From the NCBI GenBank assembly GCA_020086605.1, contig JACBWW010000089.1:509766-573765 (forward strand): 64,000 nt of DNA. Direction: 5' to 3'. The notes under the pieces are model-generated. The model searched no databases. It saw only the letters and a list, made by a program, of their open reading frames with translations, and was not told the DNA's origin. The translations under genes were made by a program, and so were the position numbers. This document shows positions 49,373-59,997 of the stretch, in pieces. This DNA comes from Lanius collurio. Lineage: Eukaryota > Chordata > Aves > Passeriformes > Laniidae. Numbering within the stretch: the first letter of the stretch is position 1; every line of letters begins with the position of its first letter.

Positions 49373-50807
49373 TGGCGCCAGCTCGGCCGCCTCTCTCCCT
49401 CACGCAGTAATGGCGGGCAGGCTGGGTGGCAAAATGGGCTGCAGCAGGAACCTCGCAGCGGCAGCTGGGACAGCAGGGACGAGCAGACCCCTGAGTAGCA
49501 AATGAAATGTATCACAAACTCCGCACCTGTAGCAGGAGCTGCGGGCAGGGGCTGAAGGGCTACCTGGAGCAGTGGCAGAGAAGCAGCAGTGGAGGGCAGC
49601 GGCAGCCCAGCTCCTGAACCCCGCCAGGAGAGGCTCCCTCAGAGGGGCTCAGAGCTCAAGGTCCTGGGTTTTCCCCTGAGGCACCTGAACAAATGCTGAG
49701 GATCCTTTCCAGTGAGGTAGGGTGTTAATGAGGTCCCAGTCCAACTTACGAGCAAAGGCTCACCCATAGTAAGGAAGAAGCACTACAGGGCTGGGCTCTG
49801 GCGGTGGCAGTGAATTCTCCCCGCTTAAGCAACAGCTTGACCGTCCTCCTCCAATGACAGAGAAAGGGAGCTAGGAGCTGTGCCCCATCCCCTTCCCCCA
49901 GCCTAAAATCTCACAGTAACACTGCCCTTCCCAAATGAAAAGCACTCAGGTAAGAGAGTAGCCAGCTGCACCCTTCCCCCTCCTCCTCCTCCCAGCCACA
50001 TCTTTTGTTCTCTTAAGTATGGGTAGCTGTTGTTTCTTAGCAACAGATGGGACAAAATTCCATGAGAGAAAGAAACAAGAGGAAAAATCCTAACACCCAG
50101 TGGTGACCCACCAGAGCTTCATGTGCAAGTGCAAAGTGATTCTTCTAATAAAACAGACGAAGTTCTAGTAATTTAAATCACCTGACATTTGCATCTGTTC
50201 TGAACAAAGAGGAAGCTTGTTAGCCAAAGTTTCTTATCTACTTTTCTGCAGAAACCCAAAAAGCCCCCAACCTTCTCTCCAGTCAAGCAGGTGTGGTGGA
50301 TGTTTCCTTCTGCACTGCACAGGTGAATCAGTGTGTGGAACTGCCTTTGGGTGAAATGAAATGTTTGGCTTTGGTATATGTTGCAAATTTTAGTTTAAAA
50401 ATATGTATTTGAGGGAGGTAGAGCTTGTGAATGCCATCTTGCTGCCATGCCAAGTGCTCTGGTGTGCATGGCCTGACAGACGTAGTTAAATACTGTCAGT
50501 ATGATTGTGGCTGTGCTGAAATCCATGGAAGTGAAGTTGCGTAAAGAAATTAGTTCCAGAATAGATCTTTCCCTTCATTCAGCAGCTAGAGGAGACAAAA
50601 ACAACTCCCACAGTGGGTCACTGCAGCCACCATGGAAGTAAATAATGAGGTGCACTTGGTAAATGGGAGTTTTAGACCAGCTAAAAGTGTACATGCCTTG
50701 CCTTCTGCAAAGAAACTAACTCACTAACCAACACACCTTTATTTCTTCTCCTCATTCACCTTTTGCTCTATTTTCTCTTTCTCTCATGCTCCTGAACTCC
50801 TGAGCAG

Positions 50808-50915
50808 GCATCATCGGATCGCCGAGGGGAATGGGAAATCCAGCCGAGCCGGCAGACAAATACCTCGTACTTGACATCTCATTTGGCTGCGGATCGACAT
50901 GGAGGATCAGTGCAG
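50808..50915 (+). CDS. CSNK1G1: CSNK1G1 cassette exon 9a (36 in-frame residues)
   Basis: A 108-nt exon, in phase at both ends, encoding [16 protein letters not shown], then [20 protein letters not shown]. It can be inserted between NQ and VVSSTNGEL without changing frame. From memory, longer vertebrate gamma-1 and gamma-3 isoforms have a similar insert ending in [10 protein letters not shown], which supports a real alternative exon. The acceptor has a long CT-rich tract (TTTTCTCTTTCTCTC...) and the donor is CAG|GTACCT. It lies between two LTR-like elements. Inclusion would lengthen the linker before the lipid-anchored tail. Confidence 0.88.
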
Positions 50916-51867
50916 GTACCTCTTCCTCCTGTTGTGTGCAGTCTTTGTGTCAAACTCCCTGAATTCTCAAGTTGCAGCAATGTTGTGGTCAGGAGAGTGA
51001 TTTCACTGGTCCTGTCCCGTATGTCAGGCTCAAGCCGTGGTTTGGGAGCTGAGCTGTGATGTCCAGCACCGTGGCTTTTACTGTTCTAACAAAAATTTTT
51101 AAGCTGTTTTGAATTCAAATTTGTTAAACTGAAGACAGAAAGGAGTGCTATTAGTAGGTCTGGAGATGCTGTAGGGCAGTACAGGCAGCTGAAGTAGGAT
51201 TTGTTGGACATAATCCCCATTAATGTTGGGAAAATAGTTGAGCTGTTCCAAAGCAGGCTACCACCAGTCTAAGGGCATGGTGGGCACAAGGTGGATCTCC
51301 AGAGGGTTGAACTGGAAGGAGATGAGCAGAAGATGTGCAACAGACAATGCTGGAGCTGGCACTACCAGTCTTTTTAAATTCCTGAAAAATTCCTGTTTAT
51401 GAAGCCCTACCTGTCCTGGTTGTCACTCAGCCTCACTGAGGGACCTTCTCACACCAAAGCCAGCATAAGCTGGCTGGACAAGCTGGAGAGGAGGTGCAGG
51501 AGTCATCCAAGCAAACAAGAACTCTGATATCACTACCTCTTAGGCGGAGCTTTGCTGTAAGAGCTGGGTCTGCTGTCAGGCACAATACCCCAAACACTGG
51601 CTCTAGTGAAATGGGAATTAGTGCCTGGAGCACTAACAGAGCTAAGCCAAGGAAGCAGGTAGTGCAGGATATCCCTAAGGAAAGTGCAGATTAGGTTGAC
51701 ATTTTTACTTATTCCTGATACTTAGTTGGGTTCAATGCATTTTTGGCTTGATTAGCCACGGTCCTCTTTTAATTTAAAGATATTTTACTAAGTGGCAGAG
51801 AAGCAAAGATAAGGAGGACCCGATGGATGTGTAGCTCTGCTCTCAGATGTGAGCAGAGAGTGACCTG

Positions 51868-52008
51868 GAGAAGTGTCTAAGGTCAGGCTGGATGGGGCTT
51901 GGAGCAACCTGTTCTAGTGGAAGGTGTCTCTGCCCATGTCAGGGAGTTGGATTAGATGAATTGTAAAACATCCTTGCTGACCCAAACCATTCTGTGATTG
52001 TACAACTT
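51868..52008 (+). mobile_element. CR1 LINE 3' fragment
   Basis: Sense: GGTCAGGCTGGATGGGGCTT to ACCCAAACCATTCTGTGATT. Confidence 0.86.
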
Positions 52009-53284
52009 CAGCACTCAGTACAGAGTAGATATTTTTATTCATTTTTTTTTATGTGGGGGTAATGTTTCCTTATGACAGCAGGACTGAAGCAGCCCTGGGA
52101 ATCAGATGGGAAGAGTTGCCAACCTGAGCAGTTTATGAGCTACTTGCACCACTGTAAGCACTAAAATTCTGCTTATCTGCAGTTGAGAACAGGAAATGAG
52201 CTGTGTGTGGCTGCTAAATTGCACAGGCTGGAATTGTTCCTCAGCAGACTCCCCAGCTAATGCTGGACCTTGGCAGGTCAGCAGCTTCGAGCTGCCATTC
52301 CCTTTAGGGTGGAATTTGCCACATGAAAATGAAGTGGCGGCACGTGAAAAGCGAGGAGGAAAATCAAAACCTTTTGTAAAATGGAATTTAACAAGTAGCT
52401 GAACAAAGTGTGGGAAGAGCCCTGGGAACAGCACAATTAAGTGCCAGCGCTCTGCAGAGCTGCGTGGGAAGCGTGGGGGTCTGGAGAACCTGGGGCAGCC
52501 CAGGCGTGATGAGTCAGTGAAGGGGTGAAGACCAAGGAGTTGTCACTCACAGAGAGCTCTGAGCACCGTGTGAGCCAAGTCCTGACCTGTCCTGACAGAG
52601 CCCGAGGGGTCTGGTTGGCAGAAACAGCAGCTCCTGGTAGGACTGAAGTGTTCAAAATTAGTGTAGTGTGCTGACTAGGGGACATCTGCTCCAAGGGCTT
52701 CCTTCATCCCTATGGGTCAGACCATCTGGAGCCACCACGAGTTCTGGGTACCACCCCTACCTCCACCCCATGGGAGATGCCTCCTTTTACTGTATAGAAA
52801 GGTGAAGAGGAGAAGCAAGGGGGGAAAACTGGGCATCCTTACAGCTCTGGAGCCAAGATCAGCTCCTGGTTTCCACAGCAAGGTGCTGGAGCTTGTGGTG
52901 ACATCCTGGTGAAGCACGGAAGGGCTGGCCAAACTTTTGTCCCATGCAGGATGCTTTGGGGGTTGTTGTGGTAATGAAGCAGTGATTAGTTATCCAGAAA
53001 ATTATGTGGATATCTTGGTCTGAATGACAGGTGTCTGCTAAGGAAGGCAGGAACCTCCCTTGGAATGGGAAAAGTATGAACCCTTTCTCTCCGAATTATT
53101 ATAATTTGAAATTAAGGGGCTTTCAGGCAGAGCTTTGGGCAAAGGAGTAGCAGTTCCTTACTGGTGTGTGTCGGGGTAACAAGGCAAACAAGCAGCAGCA
53201 CGGGCAGCACCGAGGAACAGCCGCAGCAGCCAGGGCCGGCCTGTCCCGGCCGCAGGCCCTTTCCCCTTGGGTGCAGTTCCGCCC

Positions 53285-53303
53285 GCGGCCGCCGGGGGCG
53301 CTG
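53285..53303 (+). promoter_or_regulatory. Weaker CTCF-like motif in LTR copy 2
   Basis: Equivalent of 49302-49320 with the same GGGGGCGCT core. Confidence 0.35.
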
Positions 53304-53336
53304 GTGGCTCCCGGCCGGGCGGGGCGGGGATTCCCT

Positions 53337-53355
53337 CCGCCTGCAGGGGGCGCTG
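53337..53355 (+). promoter_or_regulatory. CTCF-like motif in LTR copy 2
   Basis: Identical 19-mer to 49354-49372. Confidence 0.55.
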
Positions 53356-54622
53356 TGGCGCCAGCTCGGCCGCCTCTCTCCCTCACGCAGTAATGGCGGG
53401 CAGGCTGGATGGCGGAATGGGCTGCAGCAGGAACCTCGCAGCGGCAGGCTGGGACAGCAGGGACGAGCACACCCTGGGGTGGCAAACAAAATGTATCAGA
53501 AACTCCACAGCTGTGGGGTATCCTGGTTGGCACACGGTGCTGGATTAATGTGCAGTGAAAAAGCCCAAGGTGGTGGCAGAAAGCAGCGGAGCTGGGCAGC
53601 AAGCCGCTGCCACACAAGTGCCCTCCAGGAACGTGGGAGGGGTCGGAGTCCTGGGTTTTCCCCTGAGGCACCTGAACAAATGCTGAGGGTCCTTTCCAGT
53701 CTGCTAGGGCATTAATAAGGTCCCAGTTCAAAAGCCGCTCTTACGAGCAAAGGCTCACCCACAGTAAGGAAGAAGCCATACAGGGTTGGACTCTGCGGTA
53801 GCAGTGAATTCTCCCTGCAATAGCAGCAACTTGACGGTTCTCCTCCAATCCGAGAGCGAGAGAGTGAGCGAGGAGTTGAGCCCAGCCCCTCATCCCCCAG
53901 CCAAAATCTGGAGGTATCTCTGCCCTTCCCAAGAGAAAACCCCCCAGCTAAGAGAGTAGCCAGCTGCACCCTTCCAACTCCTTGGCCACTTCTTTTGTCT
54001 CTTAAGTACCGGTCCTTATCATCTCTTAGGCAACAGATGAGACAAAATTCCCCAAGAGAAAGAAATAAACCAATAATCCTAATCTTCAACAGTAGAGCTG
54101 CTGGGAGCTGGGGAGCTGGATGGTTATCCCTGTAATGGAAAAGCTGGAGTGAGCTGTCATCGAAGGTGTGAGGCAAGAAGAGATGAGAGACTGTGTCAGT
54201 AGCTTTGGGGCAAGGACAAAATTCCCAAGATTGGCTGTGTAAGGAACGAGACTTAAGGAATGAGGCTTCTCCCCACTGTACTGTCAGGCAGTGGGACCGA
54301 GCTGCTCACCTGTAAAAATGTCAGGAGTAAACAGTCAGCATCGTACAGCTCATGTATGCAGGTAGGGCTGGCAGTCAGTGCTCACACCTGGCCTCTCAAT
54401 TCCAAGTCGTGTGCTGGGCACAGGAATGTGAGCTAGGGAACACACACACAGGTGTGTGCCTGCTCCTCTGCTTTGGCTGCTCCAGCCTGGAGACTCCAAG
54501 GCACCCACGAAACCCATCAGCCTCCTGAGAGGGTGCAAAGACACAGGAGCAAACAGTTGCTCATCAGGTTTCCCATTCCTTGCCAGGGAGCCTCATGAAC
54601 AGGTTGTTCCTTTGTGTTGCAG

Positions 54623-54729
54623 GTGGTGAGCTCAACCAATGGGGAGCTGAATGTGGATGACCCGACAGGAGCACACTCCAACGCGCCCATCACAGCGCAG
54701 GCGGAGGTGGAGGTGGTGGAGGAAGCTAA
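54623..54729 (+). CDS. CSNK1G1: CSNK1G1 coding exon 10, tail (residues 368-402 plus two bases of 403)
   Basis: A 107-nt exon encoding [20 protein letters not shown], then [15 protein letters not shown] and two bases of the next codon. It is the most conserved part of the gamma tail. Acceptor TTGTGTTGCAG, donor GCTAA|GTAAGT. Joining to 59831 makes AAG (Lys403). Joining to the microexon at 56923 makes AAC (Asn). If the intron is retained, the next codons read AAG TAA, so the protein would stop right after EEAK. Confidence 0.96.
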
Positions 54730-54883
54730 GTAAGTTTGCTTTACAACAGGCTCTCCACTGGTTGGTCATTAATCCTTCTCCTGGGAAGCGAGTGGGGACA
54801 TTTTTGTGTGGCAAAGTCCTCAATGCTCGTGTCCCATGCCCTTTTCCTTGCATATTGCTGCTTTTGTGCATGGTGCCTTCAGT

Positions 54884-54902
54884 GCTGCTGCTGCTGCTGC
54901 TT
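54884..54902 (+). repeat. (CTG)6 trinucleotide run
   Basis: Six CTG/TGC units followed by TTCTCTTTG in intron c10. Short and unremarkable. Confidence 0.8.
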
Positions 54903-56824
54903 CTCTTTGACACTTGTCATGCCTGGAGAACATAACTCTTACTCTAGCATGTATTGCCAGATAGACATTTCAAGAGCACAGATACCAAAATACCAGGAGC
55001 TGATCTCAGGAATCCCAGTGAGTGTCCCCCATTGCAGAGGGAGAATGCGCTGTACTCTCGTGCTGAGAGCGTAGGAGTAGCTCGAGACAACTCAGCAAAG
55101 AGATCAGTGGTCTGAGAGCTGTCACTTCATTTCTGGCTGTGAGAGATGGGTGCCAGGTATCCAGGAAGTGACTCCTGCAGGGATGGGTAGCACTCCCTGG
55201 GGTTCTCTTGGTCCAGCCCTGTAGAAGCTGAGTGAAAGGAACCAGAAGGAGCTTGTGGAGGAGGAGGTGCTCCCTCTAAACTGTCCTCTCCTGTAGCTTG
55301 TTGTCAGACATGAGAAATGCTGTCAGAGCTTCTGCGTTCACTGTTTTGGCTCCTGTCCTGAATCCAGCACCATCGTGTCACCTCTTGCACCTTCTCACTG
55401 CCTCTGAACTAAACCAGGACCTGTCACTGCAGGGTCCACACAGAATTCTGGCACTCTCTGAGCGAGGGGCCAGTAGGCCCAGGGCTGCCTTTGAACAGGT
55501 CGGTGCTGAGACATGGCCCAGCTGCCTGGTTATTATTGAACTGGGTGATACTGGTGCCACTTGTCCCCCATTGTTTACCTCAACTTTTGCGGGCACTTCT
55601 GCGTGAAGAGGAAAAGTGGCGTGTGCAAGGAGGGTGTATGGATGGGAAAGGTCCCTAGGTATGTGTCATCTGTGCTGATTGTCCTGAAGGTCTTCTGCTC
55701 TCTATTCCCCAGTCCCTTGGGAAGCACCTGTGTGGGATCTTGCTCACTGGTAACTGGCCTAGCCTTGATCCCAGCAGAAACAGACAAACCTTCTCCCAGC
55801 CCAAGAAGCCTCAGATTTGGTGCAGGCGCCTCATCAAGCTGGCAGGGAGGGGTAAATCTTGAGGAGCAGCTTCCAGAGTGGCCAACTTTCCTCCTAGATA
55901 CAGGTTGTGTGGCTGGCAGAGACCACCAGTTTGGCATCATGGGCTCTGAAGGGGGGTCCTCCCAGGCATGTGGCTCCTAGGATGGGGCAGACTGTCACCC
56001 TCAACAGTTCTGATCCAGCAGCCCAGTGCAAGGAAGAACCAGGAACATCTCCGGCCCGTGTTCGTGCAGTGAGGCCAGGTCCAGCTCGCACTCTATGTAC
56101 AGGGGAGACGTCAAGGCGGGTGGGAAGGAGCTGTGCCACCCAGGCCCTGTCCCACAGCACATGGAGCTGTCCTGCCTCTCTTCAGCCCTTGTTTGTGGGC
56201 TCCCAGATTGGTTTTGGAGGTGCTGGGAAGCAGAGCATAAGCTGCTTTGCACTGACAGGTTTGGGGTCTCTTGCATTCCCAAGCATAGATCACTTCATTC
56301 TGCTTGCCACAGGGAGGACTTTGTCTTTCCTCACATCTCTGATCACAAATCCCCTCCGGCACACAAGAAGAGCAAAGGATTTTGGGATTCTGCTCTGCAG
56401 AACAGGGTGCCAGAGAGAGCTGGCAGGAGCTGGAGCTGAGCTCTGTGTTTTGAGACGATGTGCAGTAGTAGGATGGGCTTTCCCTGGCACTCCACAGGCA
56501 GAGCAAATGCAAATGCTTGTGCTTGGAGTGTGCTGGAGAAAAGCTCTGGATTCCAGTTGTGGGTTTTGCTGGAGGGCAGGTCCCAGGTGTGGATCCATCA
56601 TCAGGCCCTTCTGCTGCTGGAGCTGCAGGGGACAAGAGCAGATGGTGGCCCAGAGTCCCTTTCTGGTCCGAGCCCCAGATAAGAACGTGACGGGGCTAGT
56701 GCCTTCTGTGGAGAAGGGGTGTTTGTCGGAGGCCTCGCGCCCACGGAGGAGGTGGCGAGGGCAGAGTGGTGTGAGTGCTGGGGCGGGCGGCGGGCAGGCC
56801 TGGTGTGTGTCTGCCACTCTGCAC

Positions 56825-56838
56825 TGCATGTTTGCATG
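56825..56838 (+). promoter_or_regulatory. Tandem UGCAUG motifs (RBFOX-type splicing element)
   Basis: Two exact TGCATG hexamers three... two bases apart on the transcribed strand, at 56825-56830 and 56833-56838, lying 98 and 90 bases upstream of the 24-nt microexon. UGCAUG is the established RBFOX binding site. Sites upstream of an exon usually favour skipping. The functional role here is inferred. Confidence 0.6.
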
Positions 56839-56922
56839 GCTGCGGTGACTCGCTTCCATCCCACCTCTGTGAACTAATCGCTCTTTCTTCCTTTCTGTGT
56901 TTTTTCTCTACACTCTCTGTAG

Positions 56923-56946
56923 CTGCCTGAAAATGCTCAACTTGTG
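56923..56946 (+). CDS. CSNK1G1: CSNK1G1 microexon 10a (24 nt, 8 extra residues)
   Basis: Between TCTCTGTAG (acceptor after about 40 bases of nearly pure pyrimidine) and GTG|GTGAGT (donor) lies a 24-nt exon with phase-compatible ends. Including it changes EEAK-CCCFF to EEANCLKMLNLW-CCCFF. It adds one cysteine and a hydrophobic stretch immediately before the palmitoylated cluster. From memory, a CK1 gamma-3 isoform has a similar NCQKVLNMW insert at the same place, which argues for an old, conserved microexon. It is too short to be found by ORF calling. Confidence 0.85.
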
Positions 56947-59830
56947 GTGAGTCCCTCTCTCCAGTCCACATGCAAGGGGGAGCGGACCAGACTAGACTGG
57001 GGTTGGCAAAACCAAACCCACCAAACGCTAAAAAGGCACAAAGTCAAAGCCAACCCAGAGCTGTTTTGATTTTAGGACCAAGTGCAATATTGGGGAGGGC
57101 ATGGACTGTGTCCTACCAGCCACACTAGGCTGAGGGATTCAGCTGATCTCTGAATGGATGGATGCAAAATCGGATTTTAATCCTTTCCTATTTGGCTTTC
57201 CATCTCCCCCAAACGTTTATGTCCGTGAGCAGATGATGCCTGATGGAGTTGGGCAGAGTCGGACCTAAGCTGGCTGAGCCTCTTGCAGGAATTCCTCACG
57301 CAGACAGTTACAAAGGGAAAACCCTGTGCTGGGTAATGAGGAGAGGGGCCAGTTGCTTCCTTGGAAAGTCTCCCCTTGGAGAAGCACAGGCCAGAGAGGA
57401 TGGAAGGACAAGGCCAGAGAGTCCTCATTAGTGACAGAGCCCCTACTCAGGGTAGGTGGGAGGTGGCTCCTTTCCACCCAGCTGAGGTGCAGGTGAATGG
57501 GCTTCTCCAGGAAAGAAGGGGTGGAAAGGTTGGGGTTAGCACTGGTCCAAGCCTAGCTTGAGGCTTTATCAGGGTTTTGAAGCTGCCGCTGTAGTGTCCC
57601 AGTCTCAGGTTGAACCAGGAGGTGCCCCCTGGGGAAACCACGTACCCAGTAGGTGGAGGACCAAGCAAATACTCAGATGAGTTGGTAGGTGCCAGGGAAG
57701 ACTGATGGGTGGGAATTGCCACAGAGTGAGGGGACCAAGCCCGTGTGCAGTGAGGAATGTCCTTGTTGGATGGGAGACTGACTCTGCCCTGCTCTCCATA
57801 GGCATCGCCTCCAATACCTCTGGCATCTCTGGCTTCTCTGTATGTCGTAGTCTGGGGCTGTTCTCTTGGGCATCGTCTGCATGCAGAGAGATCACATTCT
57901 GTAATTGTCAGCCTGCCTTATCCTTTTATTTTGGTGTTTTGCCTCTGCCTGTCTGAACTGCCAGGACTTCCTTTCCTGAACCCTTCCCTGGACCTCTGAG
58001 TAAGAGCCTAAAAAGACAGTCACAAGGAAAACCAGCCAGAAGTCAGTCAGCTCCCTTTGTTCGGTGCCCAAGGAGTCGAGTGCTGCTCAGCCCCTTCTTC
58101 CCTTACCCGCTGCATGCAAAACCATCACTCATGCATCCTCCATCCTCTCCCTGTGATGTCCCCCTTACTCACCATCGCCCAAGCCATGAAGGAAGGTGGT
58201 GGCTACTGTGGGAAAGAAATACTGTGACAGGCTAAAGCAGGAGATAGGGGCAGATGGTGCAAGACAACAAAATGCCAGAGCAGTCCTGGGGCAGGGGTTC
58301 CAGCCTTGGCCAGGGTTGTTGAGGTGGCACACAAACATGTCAGGGTGGGTGGGCAGCAATGGAGGTACCACTTGCCCTTCAAGGACAAGGGCTTTGCGTT
58401 TCTCCTCATCCCACATCCTAACTAGGCCTGTTCAGGAACCTGGAGACAAATCATGGACATCAGTCCATGCAGTGGGAGGGGTCCCACCTCTTGGTGGGCT
58501 GTGGGAGCTCTCCATGTCACAGGGAGAGTTGTTTGTTCTCCCAAGCAGTCGATCTGTGCTGGCAGGCTCAGCTCACAGTGGGTGGTGCTACCCATCACTT
58601 CTGCACCCCAGAGTGAGGCTCCTGCACCCAGGGACAAGCACTTGGATGAGAGAGGACAGGGGTATAATGCCGACATTCCATGAAGGACCCAGCGAAAAAT
58701 AGTTTGGAGAAGATGTTAGAGTGGTTTGGAATGTTTTTAGACTACAACAGATGGTTGTAGGAAAAAACGGTCTTTGCATCCTCATGTTTGAACAACGCTC
58801 TCAGGCACATGGTTGGATTCTTGGGGCTGTCTTGTGCAGAGCCAGGAGTTGGACTCCATGATCCTTGTGGGTCTCTTCCAACTCAGGATCTTCTATGATT
58901 CAGTGGTCTACTCTGGTTGCTTATCCTGGCATCCTTCCCAGCAGCCTGGAAGAGCAGTCTTCCAGGATCACCTGGGCTTTTCCAGGGACAGCTGTCCCAG
59001 CAGATGGAGAAAGACAAGTAGCTCAGGAGAACTTTCACATGTGTGTAGAGAATTCCTGACAGTGGGCTGAGGTTAGAAAGGTAGATAGACGTTCAACACC
59101 AAGGAATTCTGTAGGAAGCCAGCACGAGTATAGGATCTGGCCAACTGCTCCCAGTGTATCCCACAGGGAACCCACCGCTCCTTACAGTTCAGTTGCGTTG
59201 GGCGTTCCTCTCCCCACCTCAGCCTCCACTCTCCATCCTTCTTTCTTCCCCTAATCCTGTGCACCTCCCTCGCATCGGATGGGGGAAGAAGCAGGAGTTC
59301 TGCATCCCAGCACTGAGTGATTGATCCAAGGTGGAAGCTCTGATTATCATGAAAGGTTCAGTAAAGAAACCTGGTCTCTGAGCCGAGGTCTCTTTGGAAC
59401 TTGTTTTTTTAGTGAACAGTGGTGAAAACCATGTGTCTCGTGTCTGGGAGGAGCAGCCAGGGCTCGCCATCCCAGTCCAGTTCCTCTGGGGTGTGACAGG
59501 GGAGTGAAGCACCTGGGTCCCTGTTTTACTGCTTTCCCAGGTGGCTCCTTGTGTTGTTGCTCCAGTGGAGCCTGGGAGGGACAAGCCTGGCCAGCACTGT
59601 GGGGCCTGGCAGTGGGACACCCCAGCTGGCCGTGGGTGGTCTCCCAGTCCGGGCTGGTGGTGTCATCCACGCACCAGCACCTGCCCCCCGTACTGGCAAC
59701 GTGGTGGGGCCTGGGCTGGGCAGGCAGAGGTGCTGTTGCATGAGGACAAGTGGGGGCATGGTGGGGACATCGCGGGGACATCGCAGGGTGCCAGGCGCGG
59801 GGCTGACTCTCCTTGTCCTTTGTGCCCCAG
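56947..59830 (+). other. CSNK1G1: Intron c10a (2.9 kb)
   Basis: Contains one CR1 3' end (58786-58905). The rest, including the GC-rich 59500-59830, shows no supported feature. It ends with CCTTTGTGCCCCAG. Confidence 0.8.
58786..58905 (+). mobile_element. CR1 LINE 3' fragment
   Basis: Sense: GAACAACGCTCTCAGGCAC to AGGATCTTCTATGATTC. Confidence 0.85.
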
Positions 59831-59885
59831 GTGCTGCTGCTTCTTTAAGAGGAAACGGAAGAAGACGGCTCAGCGTCACAAGTGA
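59831..59885 (+). CDS. CSNK1G1: CSNK1G1 last coding exon (residues 403-420 and stop)
   Basis: Encodes CCCFFKRKRKKTAQRHK and a TGA stop at 59883-59885. Three adjacent cysteines followed by a polybasic run are the family's palmitoylation and membrane-anchor signal, which targets CK1 gamma to the plasma membrane. Acceptor GTGCCCCAG at 59822-59830. The exon continues into the 3' UTR. Confidence 0.97.
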
Positions 59886-59997
59886 CCGGTGCTTCCTGGG
59901 CCTTGCAGGAACCACCCTGCCTGCAGCTCCTGCCCTGTCTCACTGCAAGGGGCTTCTCTTTAGGAGGGAGGATGAGGAGGAGGAGGCATAGGAGGAA

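Larger units (their letters stand above)
49030..50095. mobile_element. LTR-like element, copy 1 (about 1.07 kb)
   Basis: Starts TGTCTTGGTCTG and ends TCCTAACA. It is closely related over its length to 53011-54091 (shared opening, GC-rich centre and closing part), with a diverged middle segment around 49500-49660. TG...CA ends, length and unrelated flanks indicate a dispersed solo LTR. It has no open retroviral genes. Orientation and exact target duplication are unclear. Confidence 0.72.
46195..50807 (+). other. CSNK1G1: Intron c9 (4.6 kb)
   Basis: Holds CR1 fragments at 47855-48085 and 48535-48590, a short CTAGT-rich run at 48083-48107 and an LTR-like element at 49030-50095. The stretch 46195-47854 shows nothing recognisable. 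It ends in a long CT-rich tract and GAGCAG. Confidence 0.8.
53011..54091. mobile_element. LTR-like element, copy 2 (about 1.08 kb)
   Basis: Related to 49030-50095 in the same orientation. The start is TATCTTGGTCTG (TG end mutated) and the end is CTTCAACA. A possible imperfect 5-bp duplication flanks it (GTGGA and GTAGA). Homology stops at the same element ends in both copies, so two insertions are more likely than a segmental duplication. Confidence 0.72.
50916..54622 (+). other. CSNK1G1: Intron c9a (3.7 kb)
   Basis: Contains a CR1 fragment (51868-52008) and the second LTR-like element (53011-54091). The stretches 50916-51867, 52009-53010 and 54092-54622 show nothing recognisable. Confidence 0.8.
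54730..56922 (+). other. CSNK1G1: Intron c10 (2.2 kb)
   Basis: Contains a short CTG run at 54884-54902 and two TGCATG motifs (56825-56830 and 56833-56838). A CTAAT branch-point-like site follows near 56877, and a long CT-rich tract precedes the microexon. No transposon is recognised. The fairly GC-rich 55560-56870 opens long frames on both strands that I do not regard as coding. Confidence 0.75.

Noticed and set aside
53123..53731. 202-residue minus-strand open frame and its 87-128-residue counterparts at 49129-49515
   Set aside because: These are translations of the GC-rich part of the LTR-like elements in several frames, with no gene signature.
49030..54091. A single provirus with the two LTR-like elements as its ends
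   Set aside because: The intervening sequence holds a CSNK1G1 exon, ordinary intron and a CR1 fragment, with no retroviral coding remnants, so two separate insertions are more likely.
55907..56848. 313-residue open frame in intron c10
   Set aside because: It starts at GTG, overlaps long frames on the opposite strand, lies in GC-rich intron, has no recognisable domain, and runs over the microexon's regulatory region.
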